Source: Scatophagus argus (taxonomy: Eukaryota; Chordata; Actinopteri; Scatophagidae). Taken from it: 64,000 nt of DNA. Shown one piece after another: positions 47,816 through 61,322 of this stretch. How positions within the stretch are numbered: the stretch's first letter is position 1; every line of letters begins with the position of its first letter. The position numbers were made by a program, and so were the translations under genes. The DNA is taken from NCBI RefSeq assembly GCF_020382885.2, contig NC_058495.1:24551127-24615126 (forward strand), read 5' to 3'. The notes under the pieces are model-generated. The model saw only the letters and a program-made list of their open reading frames with translations. It ran no database searches and was not told the DNA's origin.

Positions 47816-50800
47816 TATAAATTCTACCTGTCACCGTATAAAATGTGTCTGCATTGAACCAGGAGACTAACTAAAGGAAAGTTACAGGACTTGTGCTCAC
47901 CACGACTCTTGAGATAAATTGACTGAGAAAATTGAGCATATAATCTTTAATAATACACAGTTTGTACATTATGCTTCTCGTTGCTCTGACATATCACGTC
48001 TTGTGTAAAACATTTTCACTCACAATATCAGCTCTTATTTTGAAGGTAGCCCTCGTATATCAACCGGAACTACATAGCCGGCTGGCTATTCTGTGCTAAC
48101 TTGGCGCGAACCTTACACAACCTGGACTTGCACAACCGTTTTTTTCGCATTGTTTAGTAACATTTTGCAAAGGTCAAAACACGTTTGTAGACCAACAACA
48201 TTTTTATCCTCGAATCCATCTAAATTCGACGTCTGGGTGATTTTGTGGAACTGAGAAGAAAATCTCCATCTGTGGAGCAGCTTCGCGACTCCGCGACGTT
48301 AACGTTTGACATAACGTTGCAGAGTTGCTGCCAAAAGCGAACGTAACTCTTCAGTAACACGATCTTACTTATGAAATCCGTCTGTATGGGGCCCAGCTTA
48401 ATGCCATCGTTTGCTATTTCAGGCTGTCACATCCTTGGACAAGGGGACATGAGGACAAGAGCGTGTCTTTCAGCACATCCAGCCCTTGAACCAAATGGAT
48501 TTTGAAATTGAAAACTTTATTAAACCACCGAACCGATGACAATCCCAAAATGTTCTCTCACTTGTTTTGTCCTTAGTTCATGAAATGATTTTTATTTCTT
48601 TCTTTGTCAAACAAGTAAACATTTTAATAAAACATGTTCCTTGTTTTTACACACAATCACATTGTGAAAAAAGGTGCCCACCTTGTTTCCAGAACAGGTG
48701 ACAACCGAAGTTGAGGCAGTTGTAGCTTTATCCTCCACAAGATGGAAGCCGAGCACCAAAAGTAAAAGACAGGAACATCCAGACTGTCTTCTGCATGACT
48801 ATGGGAAAACATACAATTCACCATGAAGTCTCACTTACTGCCCTAAAACTGGAAAGGAAGAAGGATTTTTTGGCTGTTTTTCATGTTAATTTTATGCTTA
48901 CCTAATTGTCCCCATTAGATTAGAAGAAATCATTAAATACAATACAATAATTTATTGTGATGCGTTAAACATGGGTGGAGTGGACAGGGGGAACCCGGAG
49001 CCCACGTCCAGCGTCCCTACTATCAAACCCCCAAACCTTTCAGACACACGTGAAGCTACGTTAACGTCCATCAGAGACACGAGGTGGAAAAAGAAGATTC
49101 AGTCTAAATGATGAAAGAGCCAACATCCACTCTGAAATATTCAGGTGCATAAAAACACCCGGCTTGTTTGAATGACCTTAAGTTGGCTGTGACTGTGCCT
49201 GCAGATGGATGTTCGCTGTTTGACAGCAGGTTGGTAATAAACTATTCATCAGCCCCGGCAGTGACTGTCATCGCCTGTCATGTTTGCTTGACAGGAGGCC
49301 TTCTCTGTAGTAATGCCAACCAGGTACGTGCTGCGCATGCGAGCGCTCCTGTTGCACATCTGGATGACAACTGGCTTCAAATTAGACTGAAAAATCCAAA
49401 CCAAAGCTCATCAGTCTGAAGTCTGATGGATCGAGAAACACGAGCAGCCAGACGAGCAGACAGGCTGGAAACAAACCTCCACGACTGAATAACATATCTG
49501 GACAAAAATGTGAGATTATTAGCCAAGGTGTCCGTGGCAAACATCCACAGCAGTTTACAGACTCACTTCCTGCATAACCAACTCGCGTGCGCACAGTTTT
49601 CCTACAACGAGTGACCTCAAATGAAAAATAATGCAGTTTATATACATTATATGTATTTATACAATGACAGTGAATTTTGGCACTGAAAGCAAAGTTTGGC
49701 ATTGAAAACGAAACCTGAAGTGAAAAATAAAATGCAGATATGCAAATGGCGCTTTCTTTGCTCCTCCACTCGAACTCCTCCTGTCCACACCAACACGACG
49801 AGACGTCCACACTGAAATCCAGTGAAGAAATACTAAAAACCGGACAGACAGACATGAAGAAATGACCAAAAGACTGTCAGTGAAAAACACATGAAAATAA
49901 TAAAAGAAAATTCAAAATAAAATAAAAGACGTTTTAATGTTTGATGTTTTTTTTTTAAATCCAAAAATAACTTCGCAAACACAAATGTTTTTTGCCTCAC
50001 ATTGGTTTCAGTTCAGGTTTTGTTTTCAAAGTCGAATTTTATTTTCAATGCCAAAACGCACCGTCGCTGCTGCGGCCCTGAAGGCTGAGAGAGTCTGAGG
50101 TGCCGACATGTTGCGTGTCCTCCCCCACCGGACGGCAGCGTTGTGACGCTGAGCTGTTGACTTGGTGACGTTGTCATGGTTGTAATTGCGAGCATATGTG
50201 CGCGTGATTCTGCTCGCTGGCTGGTTTCTGGTTGAATTCTGCACACCGCAGCAGCAGAGGCTCCGGGATCCATCAGCGCCGTGTACAAGTTCAGCGGGTC
50301 AGACCTGTTTAAACCTCACCCGTTCAGCTGACCGGAAGTGGGTTATAAAACAGAGCAGTGGACAACACGTTACTTCTGGAGAGCAGTTCCCGCCCGTCCA
50401 GCAGCATCTTACTCAGTAAACTGACATGTGTGAGTCACTGCTCGCGTGAATGCCGTGCTGCTTTTCTCCTGGTGCAACACGTGCATCCTGTGGGTAAACA
50501 TGGACAACAACACTGGACGCTGATTAAATGTCCTTCTTGCGTCGCAGGTGGACCATCAGCAGCGCCCCCCACAGGGCAACAGCAGAGCCTGCAGGGAAGC
50601 CAGGGGGAACCGCGTTTCCCAAGTTCATTGAAAATGAGTAAAGAAATAAGAAAGAAAAATAATTTAATATGATCATTTATGGCCAGAGAACCTTGAAAAC
50701 CACAAACAGAACAAAAAGTGTTGAGTATTGCTGTGTGTAGTGCGGCTGCCATGAGCAAGGCTGTTAAAAATGAGGAGCGTAGCTCAGCATTCATTTCCCT

Positions 50801-51880
50801 GTTGAGTCTTAACAATGTAAAAGACATGAATTTGTCTTGTGAATGAAGAATCATTTTGAGGTTAATTATGCTTTTTACCATCGCTTTCTATGTGCAGTCA
50901 CGTTATTGTGCTCCAGTGCTGAGGGACACACAGTAAATCTGGCAAGTAAAACTCAGACTGTTTCCTTTAAGTGGGATGCACAGTTCCATTTCCCTTATAT
51001 GTTTGTGTCCTTAATGTATTTGTTGCTCTCTTTGTTTGTTAAAAGCGACAAATCAACATTAAGGCTGCGATGTTTGAGCCCAGGGAGCAGTTTCACTCGT
51101 TTGTTCTGTGCAGCTGTCATCCACAGAGACGAACGCTGAGCTTTGCACTCAGCTTTAAAATCAGTCTTTTAGTGCAGATTTACAAAAGAAGAAGAAGAGG
51201 AAGAGGAAGGAGAGAGAGATGTAGGTGATTAAAATGAAATGAGATTAGCATTTGCACACTGACAGCTGAAGTAATTTATATACACACACACATTTCATGG
51301 TTTATGTTGCATGTCCAGGGACAAAAGTTTGCATTCTCAGCCTGCATTAAAATGTTGTTCTTCTGAGTGTACATGAACAAACATGTTCTGCCTCAACTTT
51401 GTGTGTATTTACGTGGGTGTAACTGAATACATTTTTCATGACTGAGTCATAAAGAGAATAGCTTTGGTATTTAAAAAAGTGTGACAGATGAAGATTCACA
51501 CTCTGGTGAGCAGAGCTGACAGCTGAAGTAATTGTCTCAGATGTGCCGTGGACACATGCTGTGTAATTATGGGAAACGTTAGTTGTCATGAAGATTACGG
51601 GCTTGTACATCAGTCTCTGTGTGAGTGCGTACTGTCGACACTTGTGTGTTTTGAAGGCCGTGAGAGTGAATGAAAGCACGTGTTTGTTCAGCTCGGTTGT
51701 GCGGGGTGTGCGTGTGTTTGTTCTCGTGTTGCGTGTGTCAGTTCTCGTGTGCCGTGTCTGACGTGTAATCACGGTCAGCCGCTCTTTGACAGCCAAATGC
51801 GTCGCGAGTCCTTGACATGTGATGCATTAATTACACCGATGTGTGCAGATAAACAGGCAGAAGGAGAGCAGGTGGATGAT

Positions 51881-52195
51881 TTAAAGTTCCAGTGTTCAGG
51901 ATTTGCGGGGTTTTGGGGACAGAAATGGAACATAACAACAAAAATTTGCTTTTCATTAGCGTACCATCAGCTGGAAGTCAAAACGGTTGTTCTTTTGTCA
52001 GCTTAAAATGAGCCTCTTATATGTACATCCCCAACATGTCTTCCACAGAGTCCGCCATGTTGCAGTGTGTGACCCAGCACAGACAAACCAAACACTGCGA
52101 GGGCCTCTCGTGACTGTTTGGGACGGTGAAATGAGGGGCGTCCAGATGGTTGTGACCTGCAAGACGCCCCTAAATCCTACACACTGGACCTTTAA
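51881..52195. mobile_element. MITE with TTAAAGKTCCAGTGT ends, longer copy
   Basis: Left end TTAAAGTTCCAGTGTTCAGG; the reverse complement of the right end reads TTAAAGGTCCAGTGTGTAGG. The inside contains GAGTCCGCCATGTTGCAG, a block recurrent in fish genomes. There is no coding capacity. The TTAA at each end may be part of the repeat or a target duplication. Confidence 0.65.
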
Positions 52196-53268
52196 CTGCC
52201 ATGCAAGCATCATAAGGGCACAGCTTAAAACATGGAGGAGACATCACGAGGACATTCGTCTCTCTGAGGATGTCCATGGAGGCTGAGCAGGCACTCTCGC
52301 CTGGTCAGAACAAATTGGAGTTTCTTAACTGAAAGGAATATTAATAATTTATTGGGTGACACATTCACAATTGTAAATGCTGATAATTTTACAGCACCAA
52401 AGCCCTGAAATATTTACGTTTCTGCGCTTAATGTTTTTTGTTTGCTTCTGCGGAGACACCAATAAATGCTGCAGCTAAGTCACTTTACATCACTGGTGCA
52501 CAAGAATAAAAGGAACTTCAAAATGACTTTCATAAATACATGTAATGCACATTAAGGAGTACCAACACCAAACCGAGTCCTCTTTGTGGTCCTCTGTTTG
52601 AAGTTGTACTGTGCTGTTTGTGTGCTCGAGCCCCAGTGATCAAAGACCGACATTACCAGGCAGCATCAGCTCATCGTTGTTCTGATGCATTACATCTTAT
52701 GTATAATTTTCTCTCCTGTTTTTGTATACTCACTTGTAGGTTGTTCAGTGCTCGCTCGGGTTTGTGTATGTCTGCTGCACAATCAGCGGTGATACTTACT
52801 GTTCAGTGTGTTCATAAAGTTCACTCTAGCCGCCGTCAGTGTTATTTCTTGTCTGTAACGGCGCCTTTGAGTCGCCACTGACTGATGCTGCGGGACAAAG
52901 TGACCCTGACTGAAAAAAAAACTGTTTCTATGAGCGAACAACAACTCAGCTTCCTTTGTTTGCTTCATGTGAGCCTAAAACCATTCAGCTTCTGCATGTA
53001 TTGTGAACATTTGTCAGTAAAGCTTTTTCAGTTGTGCTCGTTTTATTTAGAGGCTTTGAATTCACTTTTCACTTTTCAACCAAATACAAAGGCAGACCTT
53101 CACATTTCAGAGCCAATGCTGATCACCGGTAATCAAGGAGACCCATAACTGACACCTGGAGCTGATATGCATTTTTTTGTTGAGAATAACTGGTCATGAA
53201 ATGTAAACACATGGAATATAATGTGGGATCTTTAGAGGTACTGGTGGGTGTATTTTGGACAAAGCAGG

Positions 53269-53560
53269 GCCGTGGCCTAGAGGTTGGAGAAGCGGCTTGT
53301 GATCGGAGGGTCACCTGTTCGATTCCCCCACCGGACGGGCAGGAAAAATTTGGGTGTGGTGGAGTGATTAATGCGATAAAATGCTCCCCCCCTTCATTAG
53401 CTGGCTGATGTGCCCTTGAGCAAGGCACTTAACCCCCCAATATGCTCCCTGGGCGTTTGATGCTACCCACTGCTCCTGTGTGTGTTTCACTGCATGAAGA
53501 CGAATTCAGTGTGTGTGTATGTAAAAAATATATATACTGCCAATAAAATGTTGATTCTTC
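53269..53560 (+). mobile_element. tRNA-derived SINE, copy 2
   Basis: Same family as 5038-5313: A-box-like GTGGCCTAGAGGTTGG, B box TGTTCGATTCC near 53315-53326, and the core CCTTGAGCAAGGCACTTAAC shared by many fish SINEs. The tail is ATATATACTGCCAATAAAAT. It keeps the middle that copy 1 lost, but lacks the GGATGGGTCAAATGCAG part that copy 1 has. Confidence 0.78.
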
Positions 53561-53586
53561 TAATTATGTTCCCCTGCTTTCAGTTT

Positions 53587-53614
53587 TAAGCTAAGCTAAG
53601 CTAAGCTAAGCTAA
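53587..53614. repeat. (AGCTA)n short tandem repeat
   Basis: About five units of AAGCT in a row directly after the SINE at 53269-53560. Confidence 0.8.
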
Positions 53615-55818
53615 TAGTTTCCTCTCTCTGGTACCATACTTACTGGGCTGAGTTGAAAGTGTTATTGATCTTCTCTCTTCAATTGCAAACTTTTCCAGCA
53701 TTCAGGGTGAATCTTGAATGTTTTACAGGAAGAACACAGACACACACACACACACAAATCATTGAACAGAAAGCGAGGAATGTGCCACAGCAGACAATAC
53801 ATGCACACCTGCACGCACAATACCAGCAACTTTGCACGACTCTCTGCATTGTTACAAGACCTTCAAAGCCTCGCAGAACACATCACATCCGTCCTTAATG
53901 GCTGCCGATGACTGCGGACTGTCCGCCACACGGGGTCCTCATAAGCAGGTCAGCGTGCATTTGTTGACTGCATTGGATTCTTAATTCAGACAAGCAGGCC
54001 GCGCATCAAATGTCTCTTCCACCTCCCATGACATAAATGAACACTTAAACCAAGCTCTCCGAGGTGAACATCACATCGTGTGGGGCGGCGAGAGCAGCGA
54101 GGAGAAGCTGGTGGAGGTGGGCGGGGGAGGTGCTATTTTGCTTTTCTTTTTTCAGTTTCTAAGGTGGATCAATTCATGTTTTTATGTTTGAGAGGATGTT
54201 ATATTCAGGCGGTGGAATGTAATAATGAATATGAGACCGTAATGTGAGAGTGAGACCCAGATGCTTCACATTAATGCCAACAATTTTCCAAACATGCCAT
54301 ATTAATCTGGATGTATATCTTTCATTTTTAATCACAGAGCTTACTGACAACTATTCCCGCCAAGAAAATAATAAAGAAGATGAAAACGGAAAAATACTTT
54401 TAAAATACTGGGAGGTCAAGATTTTGACTGCATAATTTAGCACCTCATGATTTAACGATTTAACAAAATGCTGGGAGCCATTTTGCGGCGATTTTTGTGT
54501 AGGAGTTTTTATTCGCTGTAGTTTGGTAGCGACGTGGGAATATGACTAAGTACTGCCTAAGGTTTGACTGCTCTGCTGTTCCTCAGAAGAAACCCCAGGC
54601 TTATTTGAATGACTAAACTGATCAGAGGCGTCGGCAGTGATTCAGAGGTCTGGAATCAGGCTGTTTGTGTGAACATCCCATCCGTCGTGCGTTGGTTGAA
54701 CGTACACGCCGACGATGTGCAACAGCACTGACTGATCTCAGAACTTACTGAGAACTTCTGTTGTTTCTGTTAGTTTCCACCTCCTCTTCTTAACTCTGTG
54801 AATTTACGTCACAAACCTTAGCTTTCTCAGCCAGGGGTGAATCTGAGTCTGCCCCTAAAATTCACTTTGCTGTCAGTCTGATCAAACCTTGACACTCACG
54901 GAGAAACAAACAGTCTCTCACACACACATTGATGCTTTTCTATTTACTGATCTAACAGCATCCAAAAGTGGTGCAGCGTGTCAGTGGTCTGCTCTCTCTG
55001 TAATAGACGCCATGCATTAAAGATGGGCTGTACAAACTAACAAGGTTCAGGTTGAACTTGGAGTTGTTCTTTCATTCTTCTGTCTGGCTTTGGTTTTAAA
55101 TTCAATTGACTTAGCAACATGTTTTAATCAGGTGGAGGCAGAACAGTAGGAAAAGTCAGATAGGCTGACGTGGGACCGACACAGCGGATTGTAGAGATTA
55201 GGACCTGCTGAACCACATGCATGTTGAAGACAAAGTGGTGGTTTTTATCTTTTGAAGAATGAAAGTGGAGTCGGGTTATGGTGAGAAGGGGGTTGGAATA
55301 AAATGTAAAGGATTGCTGCTCTTTTGACCTTATCTGTTGTTGGGAATAGCTGGGTTAGGAGTGAATGGGTTTGCACGATGCAACTCAACCTTGATCTTTG
55401 AACTTAGTTTCCTTAACTAAAGAGAACTGTTTCAAGTGTGTGAAGATAATGACCCTCGCTGGGATGTTAGGTTCCACAACAGCCTTCGTGACTTCAGTAA
55501 AAACAAAAGGTAAATAAATAAATGAAAGTCTCTGTCATCTCCCCATGGCAAAATGTCAGAGAGAGAGAAAAAAGGTCAGGTGAACTTGTTTAAAGAGCAA
55601 GAAAGTTATGGAGGAACACTTTCACCCAGGAGGCCAGTGTGTGAAACCTGAAGTCAAGTTGACTTATTTTAACTTACACGTATAAGCTCATGGATATTGT
55701 AGTTTAATTTAGAACCATCTGCCATAGCCAGTTCTTGGACAGAAAACACAATGACTCAAAAAGCAAAATAAAATAAATAAAACTCATAGCCTTGACAAGG
55801 TAGTACAGAATCTACAGA

Positions 55819-56359
55819 TACACTATATAGACAAGAGTATTGGGACATACCTTCTTATTATTGAATTCAGGTGTGGTATGTGGGTGTTTCTCAGGGTTTG
55901 GGCTCGGCCCCTGACTTCCAGTGAAGGGAAATCTTAATGCTTCAGCACACCAAGACATTTTGGACAATGCTATGCTTCCAACTTTGTGGCAACAGTTTGT
56001 TGAAGGCCTTTTTCTATTCCAGCATGACTGTGCCCCAGTGCACAAAGCAAAGCTCCATAAAGACATGGTTGGATGAGTTTGGTGTGGAAGAACTTTGGGA
56101 CCACCTTTGGGATGAACTGGAACGGAGATTGTGAGCCAGGCCTTTTGGTCCAACATCAGTGTGTGACCTCACAAATGCTCTACTGCATGAATGGGCACAA
56201 ATTCCCACAGAAACACTCCAACATGTTGTGGAAAGCCTTCACAGAAGAGTGGAAGCTGTTAGAGCTGCAAAGCTGTCTGTGAGTTTACAATGAGATGGCA
56301 TTAATGTCCTTGTTGGTGTAATGATGATGTTGTCCCAATACTTTTGTTTATATAGTGTA
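55819..56359 (+). mobile_element. Decayed Tc1/mariner-type element
   Basis: Terminal inverted repeats TACACTATATAGACAAGAGT and, from the other end, TACACTATATAAACAAAAGT, each continuing to ATTGGGAC, with TA at both outer ends as expected for this superfamily. The 3' half keeps a degraded transposase C-terminus on the plus strand (WDELERRL, a stop where Arg is expected, then DLTNALLHEW and LQHVVESLHRRVEAV). At 541 bp it lacks the catalytic core, so it cannot act on its own. Confidence 0.8.
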
Positions 56360-56536
56360 GGTTTGTTAGTTATGTATATGAGACCTACACCCCTCTTAGC
56401 TCAAAAAGGTGGGTTTTAAATGCAGCATCCAGAGAGCAAACTGAAAGAAAGGTTTACTGTTTCTACTTCACCACTGTGTTGTTCTGGCTGTTACCCATTA
56501 CAGAGCGTGTCATTGCTGTCAGGGTATTTCTACCTC

Positions 56537-56640
<104 letters not shown>

Positions 56641-58305
56641 CCACTGCTACAGATAAAAAGAAAGGTTCACAATGCTGCGAGCAGACAGACAGTGTGGGGT
56701 GACACACAGACATGCCATGGCATCACTGCAGGTAACCTCACATGTGACACCGGTGACATACACATCAGTGCTGTAGAACATCTGACTACACATCAATCCA
56801 GTCATCCTCATGCCATAATGCAGCACATGATCATATGGTAACATTCCCTTTCTTTGGCTCCACTGTTCCCGAACCTGCATTTAGGACGTGAAACTACCTC
56901 AAATGACAGAAACCATCAGCATAAAATGTGAAAATTAGTTTGGTCTATGATCCCTCTGCTGACATGTTTCCTGTGTTTTTGTTTATTTATTTATTTATCC
57001 AGATTATGTGGCACCATATTCTGTGGTGCGTAGACTTTGTAATGTTTTCTCCTTTCTCATGTTTTTCCTGCAAAACACTTTGTAACTTGTGATGTGAAAA
57101 GTGCTGAATAAAAGAAATTCTGCTCATTTTAAAGTAGTCAGAATATCAGAGTGTGCACTTTGGTGTGTATCTCGTGACTACTGCTGCCTGATATCTGTAG
57201 TCAGAGATGCATGATCATTTTTCAGGAGCTTCAGGAGACACTGATGCTGTTCCATATTTAACACATGGCCTCACTTTTGTGCTTAATCCTTCTGCAGTTG
57301 AGCTCTTGGCTACAGAACATTGATTTCACTATTTCCTCTTCTTCACTCATTCATTTTTTATAATGATGTTTAAACTACAACTCGCTGGTGTTGCTTGTTT
57401 CAGCCCATTTGCTGGAAAAACTCAGCTGCAGGCTGCATCTGTGTGCATATCTGACAGTTGTTGCTGTGTTGTGGTGCATTCGCTCATTCAGTTGGCTGAT
57501 GAAGGATCAGATCACATTTACATTTAACTATGGCCACGATTGCTTATTGTTTCATTTTCAGATTTGGTTTTTGTCCAAAGAAAAATAAATTCTTAATGTC
57601 ACGCTGTTTGCCAGGCACACATTTTGGATATGTGGAGGCTACGCCCCAACCACCACACAGACACTGCGGTGTTTTTCACTGTCTTTCTACCTGTCAACAA
57701 ATACCCTGAGAAGACTAAAACTAAAAATGTGTTGGTGAATCTCCCAATAGTTTATGAATTGTCTGTCTGTGGCTCTCCCACTGACGATATGAATGGCTCA
57801 AAATATGCCGTTTCAACGCTGAACTTTTTAAGGAAATTTCTTCAATGTGTCACTCAGCCTGGTGACGTATGAAAAACACGCCAGTGTCTTAAAGTCATTT
57901 TATGTGTTATTGTTATTGTTATTGGCGATGTGAAATAAAGTGTGAGAAAGTCCACACATGGAGGAGGTTGGGTGCTGGATGGGTCAAACAAACAACAACA
58001 AACAAACACCTGCCTTGAGATACGTCCCTTATTTTGACCCAGAATGTGATTATTTCTCCCTAAACTTACCCAAGTAGTACTGATGCTTAAACTTACACAG
58101 ACAGTGACTGTGGGTTACGGGAGTATGACAGTGAAGGTCACATGACGAAAGTCACATGACTCTGTGGTGTGTGTGTGTGTGTGTGTTGTCATGGCAACAT
58201 GTGGTCGTGGACACCTGCTGTAACAGGAGCTACCACAGAAGCAGTTTTGAGCACTTGGCCAGTTCTTTTATGTGTCTGATTTTGTCAATGCACCAGCATC
58301 ACAGT

Positions 58306-59666
58306 CGCCGTCGTGGGTTTGGTAACTGGTTACTCAGGATCAACTGCCACATTTCTTGCACCAGCGTCACAGTCGGCAAGATGCAGTCACAAAACTTTAC
58401 GAGCGTGTTGTTGAGATCGAGATGAAGGCTGAGTTTGAAGATGATCCTGGTCTAACACAGACGTACTGAATACTCGTGGTAATTTTTTTCTTTTTGACAA
58501 ATCGAGGCAGATCTGTCACTGCAGCTGCACTTGTCACCATCATCCATATGTTGTCGTCGTTCTGTTTGAGTAGGCGCTCTTCTTCTTCTCCTTCTTCTTC
58601 CTCTTCATTAACTTCTTCCTTTGGACTTTAACAGCAGGCTTGAACATTATGTATGCTGTGAGGTCCAGAAGAACTGCATCCCCCCGTCACATGAGTGTGG
58701 TTACATTTTCGTAATTTTGGCTTTGACTTGGTACTGAAGCATCAGTTCTCGACATCTGTATTAAGAAGTTCAACATTTATGTTTCCTAAAGGCACCAGAA
58801 GCCAGAATTAGAAATGAACCTAGATGAACCAGTCATCCAATACATTTGTGCACTGCACATATTTCTTTACCTGGTGCTGAGAATCAACTCTGACAGTGAA
58901 ATCTGTTCTGCGATGCCCCCCGGGGGAGAACATGATTGGTGGGAAGTGTCCCATTCACACACTCAGGCACACAGGAGGAAGGAAGAAGCTGCTGCTGATG
59001 TCGATAGTGATTATAACAACAGTATAAAATAACCGGAGCTGCCGACAGACACAACCTGAAGCTCTCCGCAGGCCATCGTCACCTTTAACAGCCAACCTGC
59101 TGCCCGTAATGCAACCTGACAGGGACGAGCAGCCAAGGAGAAGAGAACAAAGCTCCACGATGCATCTACCTTTGGTTTGATCATTGTTCTTCACTTTTAC
59201 AGGCATAAGCAGTGAAAGGCTCCATGTTCACACAGACAGCCTAATTTTGTTCATGTTGCACACCATTTTATTATACACCAAAAACAGGCAGTAATTTTCT
59301 CATTCATTTTCACTGTTACCGGCCCACATTTCCCACGCAGGAATCACCCATACATGCGCCATGCAATCATTCATATACAACACATACAGTACAGATTTAT
59401 ATGCACTAGAACTTGGACCTTTGTCTTTAAAGTTAAAGCACCATATGTCCTACACGGTACCCTGAAATGATGCTTCAAAGCTGCTTCAGGCAGTCATTGA
59501 GATTATTATGCTCATGACATCCAAGTCTTGGATGGACTGACTTTTCTACCGATGTACAATCCACACACCTCAGAAAAATGCTCTGACAAAGAGTTCAGCA
59601 TGAGGGTTTCCGCACGCCATCGTGGGTTTGGTAACCAGTTACTCAGGATCAGCTTCCACATTTCTT
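58306..59666. repeat. Pair of ~50-bp direct repeats
   Basis: 58306-58357 and 59615-59666 share CGTGGGTTTGGTAAC, GGTTACTCAGGATCA-type and CCACATTTCTT blocks with about five mismatches. The second copy lies about 280 bases beyond the 3' end of the TRIM coding region. Next to the first copy a CACCAGCRTCACAGTCG block is repeated at 58291 and 58359. Confidence 0.7.
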
Positions 59667-59818
59667 AGATTAGATCAGTGTAAACTGAAATCCGTGTTTG
59701 TGTTGTTTTCCCAGTGCTTGTTTTGCTATGAGTTTGAAAGTTATAAAAATTTTAAAATGCAATATAAAATACAGAGAACATTTGATTTGAATTAGAACTG
59801 ATCATACATAAAGCAAGA

Positions 59819-59824
59819 TTTATT
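59819..59824 (-). promoter_or_regulatory. Polyadenylation signal of the TRIM gene
   Basis: AATAAA on the minus strand, about 120 bases after the TRIM stop codon. Its presence suggests a short, normally ended transcript. Confidence 0.6.
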
Positions 59825-59945
59825 TAACAAATGGATTTTCTAATAAATCTGTGGATTTAAGCACACAGAGTGATAAAAAATATCGATAGATCTCAATAAG
59901 TAAAAAGGCCACCACATGCTCCTGTATGCTGTGCTTTCTGCTGTT

Positions 59946-61322
59946 CTACCTTGCTAATATCTTCAGTGGGAATTCTTTGTAAGTGTTAAAGTAAGGAAAC
60001 AACTTGCCGGTAAAAGTGTGTGTGAAGGTGTGTATGTGTGTGTTAGTATCAGGATTGGAGAACGACAGTTTTCCTCCTTTCCAGTCCAGAAGAACTCGGA
60101 CTCTCTGGAGTTTCTTCACTGAGAGCGCAGTGTCCGGCTCTGGCAGTGCACACGCTGTGTATTTATCCTTATACAACCGTATTCTCCATAATCCAGACTG
60201 TAAGGCTGTGTTTCGCTTTCTGTGGATGGATTCTGCTGCTACACCCAGAACCCAGGCTGGACTGTGTCCAACCTCAACATCCCAGCTGTGGGTCCCTGAG
60301 TCAAAGCCCTCTGAGCCCAGGACAGAGATGAAGGAATCAAACCTCTCTGGGTTTTCAGGAAGCTTCTGCCTCAGTCCAGGTCTCACACTGGTCAGATCTT
60401 CAGACAGGATGAGTTCTGGATGAGCAGTGTTTGGATCCAGAATCACAGGAGTGTAGGAGACCATCTCCCTCATCTTGTTCCAGATGTTGAAGGTCAGGTT
60501 GCCCAGGTGTTTGGCCACATCTATCAGAGCTCCTGACACCAGCTCTGGATCATCCAGCAGGGGGTGCTGCTGGACTCTTTTCACTGCTGCCTTGTAGTTC
60601 TGTAGGAATGAGAGGTCTTCAGCTCTCAGTTCGTCCTCTGTGGTTCTGATTGTGTCTGAAAGAGCTGCTATCTCTCTGCTCAGAGCCTCAGTCTTCTCCT
60701 TCATCATCTGACTCTTCTGCTCCTCTTCCTTCCTCAGAGCAGTGATCCTGGCCTCCTCTTCCTCTTGTAGAAACTGGTGAAGCTTCTTAAACTGCTCCTT
60801 AATCTGCCTCTCTGTGTGTTGGGCCTGGACTTTAATGTGTTCTGCTGTTTGATCACAGTTTCCTTTAACACGTTCAAAGACCTTCAGTTTCTTCTGTAAA
60901 GGCTTCAGGGTTTTTTGGAGCTCCTTTTTAAAATCCTGTGCAGCTTCATCAGTTGGTCTGAATCTGTGGTTGGTGTGTGTTTTAGAGTCTCTGCAGACGA
61001 CACACACTGGTTGCTGGTGGTCCAGACAGAAGAGTTTGAGTTTCTTAGAGTGCAGTTTGCAGAGAACCTCAGACCTTACTGAAGCTCTCTGATCTCTCTC
61101 CAGTAAGAAGGTCTCACACAGGTTCTTTAATGCCAGGTTACGAGGTGGATCACTCCTTGATGATTTCCTTTTACAAACTGGACACTCCTTTACAGGTTTC
61201 TCTCTCCACCAGGTCTGCAGACAGTCTCTGCAGAAGCTGTGGCTACAGGACAGGACAACAGGATCTTTAAAGATGTCATGGCAGACTGGACAGGAGAGAT
61301 CCTGCTCTAATTGTGAAGCCAT
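59946..61322 (-). CDS. TRIM family protein, probable E3 ubiquitin ligase (RING, B-box2, coiled coil, PRY-SPRY)
   Basis: Intronless 458-residue open reading frame with a complete TRIM layout. RING-HC: C11, C14, C26, H28, C31, C34, C47, C50. B-box2: C88, H91, C99, H102 region, C107, C110, H116, H119. A long Glu/Lys/Gln-rich coiled coil spans about 128-260. PRY-SPRY covers about 284-458 and shows [22 protein letters not shown] and [14 protein letters not shown]. The start has a good context (AAAATGGC) and the stop is followed by AATAAA on the minus strand at 59819-59824. The family adds ubiquitin to targets bound by the SPRY domain; many fish copies belong to expanded TRIM35/TRIM39/NF7-like groups with suspected immune roles. 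I cannot assign a precise ortholog. All zinc ligands are present, so it looks functional. A broken relative lies at 41549-42010. Confidence 0.93.
   Translation of the reverse strand: MASQLEQDLSCPVCHDIFKDPVVLSCSHSFCRDCLQTWWREKPVKECPVCKRKSSRSDPPRNLALKNLCETFLLERDQRASVRSEVLCKLHSKKLKLFCLDHQQPVCVVCRDSKTHTNHRFRPTDEAAQDFKKELQKTLKPLQKKLKVFERVKGNCDQTAEHIKVQAQHTERQIKEQFKKLHQFLQEEEEARITALRKEEEQKSQMMKEKTEALSREIAALSDTIRTTEDELRAEDLSFLQNYKAAVKRVQQHPLLDDPELVSGALIDVAKHLGNLTFNIWNKMREMVSYTPVILDPNTAHPELILSEDLTSVRPGLRQKLPENPERFDSFISVLGSEGFDSGTHSWDVEVGHSPAWVLGVAAESIHRKRNTALQSGLWRIRLYKDKYTACALPEPDTALSVKKLQRVRVLLDWKGGKLSFSNPDTNTHIHTFTHTFTGKLFPYFNTYKEFPLKILAR

Noticed and set aside
49382..49855. 157-residue open frame on the minus strand
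   Set aside because: No family resemblance, hydrophobic low-information composition, no promoter or polyadenylation context.
50435..50881. 148-residue open frame on the minus strand
   Set aside because: No recognised domain; the hydrophobic stretch comes from a GC-rich noncoding segment.
51347..51796. 149-residue open frame on the minus strand
   Set aside because: The N-terminal RTNTRTPRT-like run comes from a degenerate GTGT-rich repeat; nothing else is recognisable.
60004..60423. 139-residue open frame on the plus strand
   Set aside because: It is the antisense shadow of the TRIM SPRY coding region.
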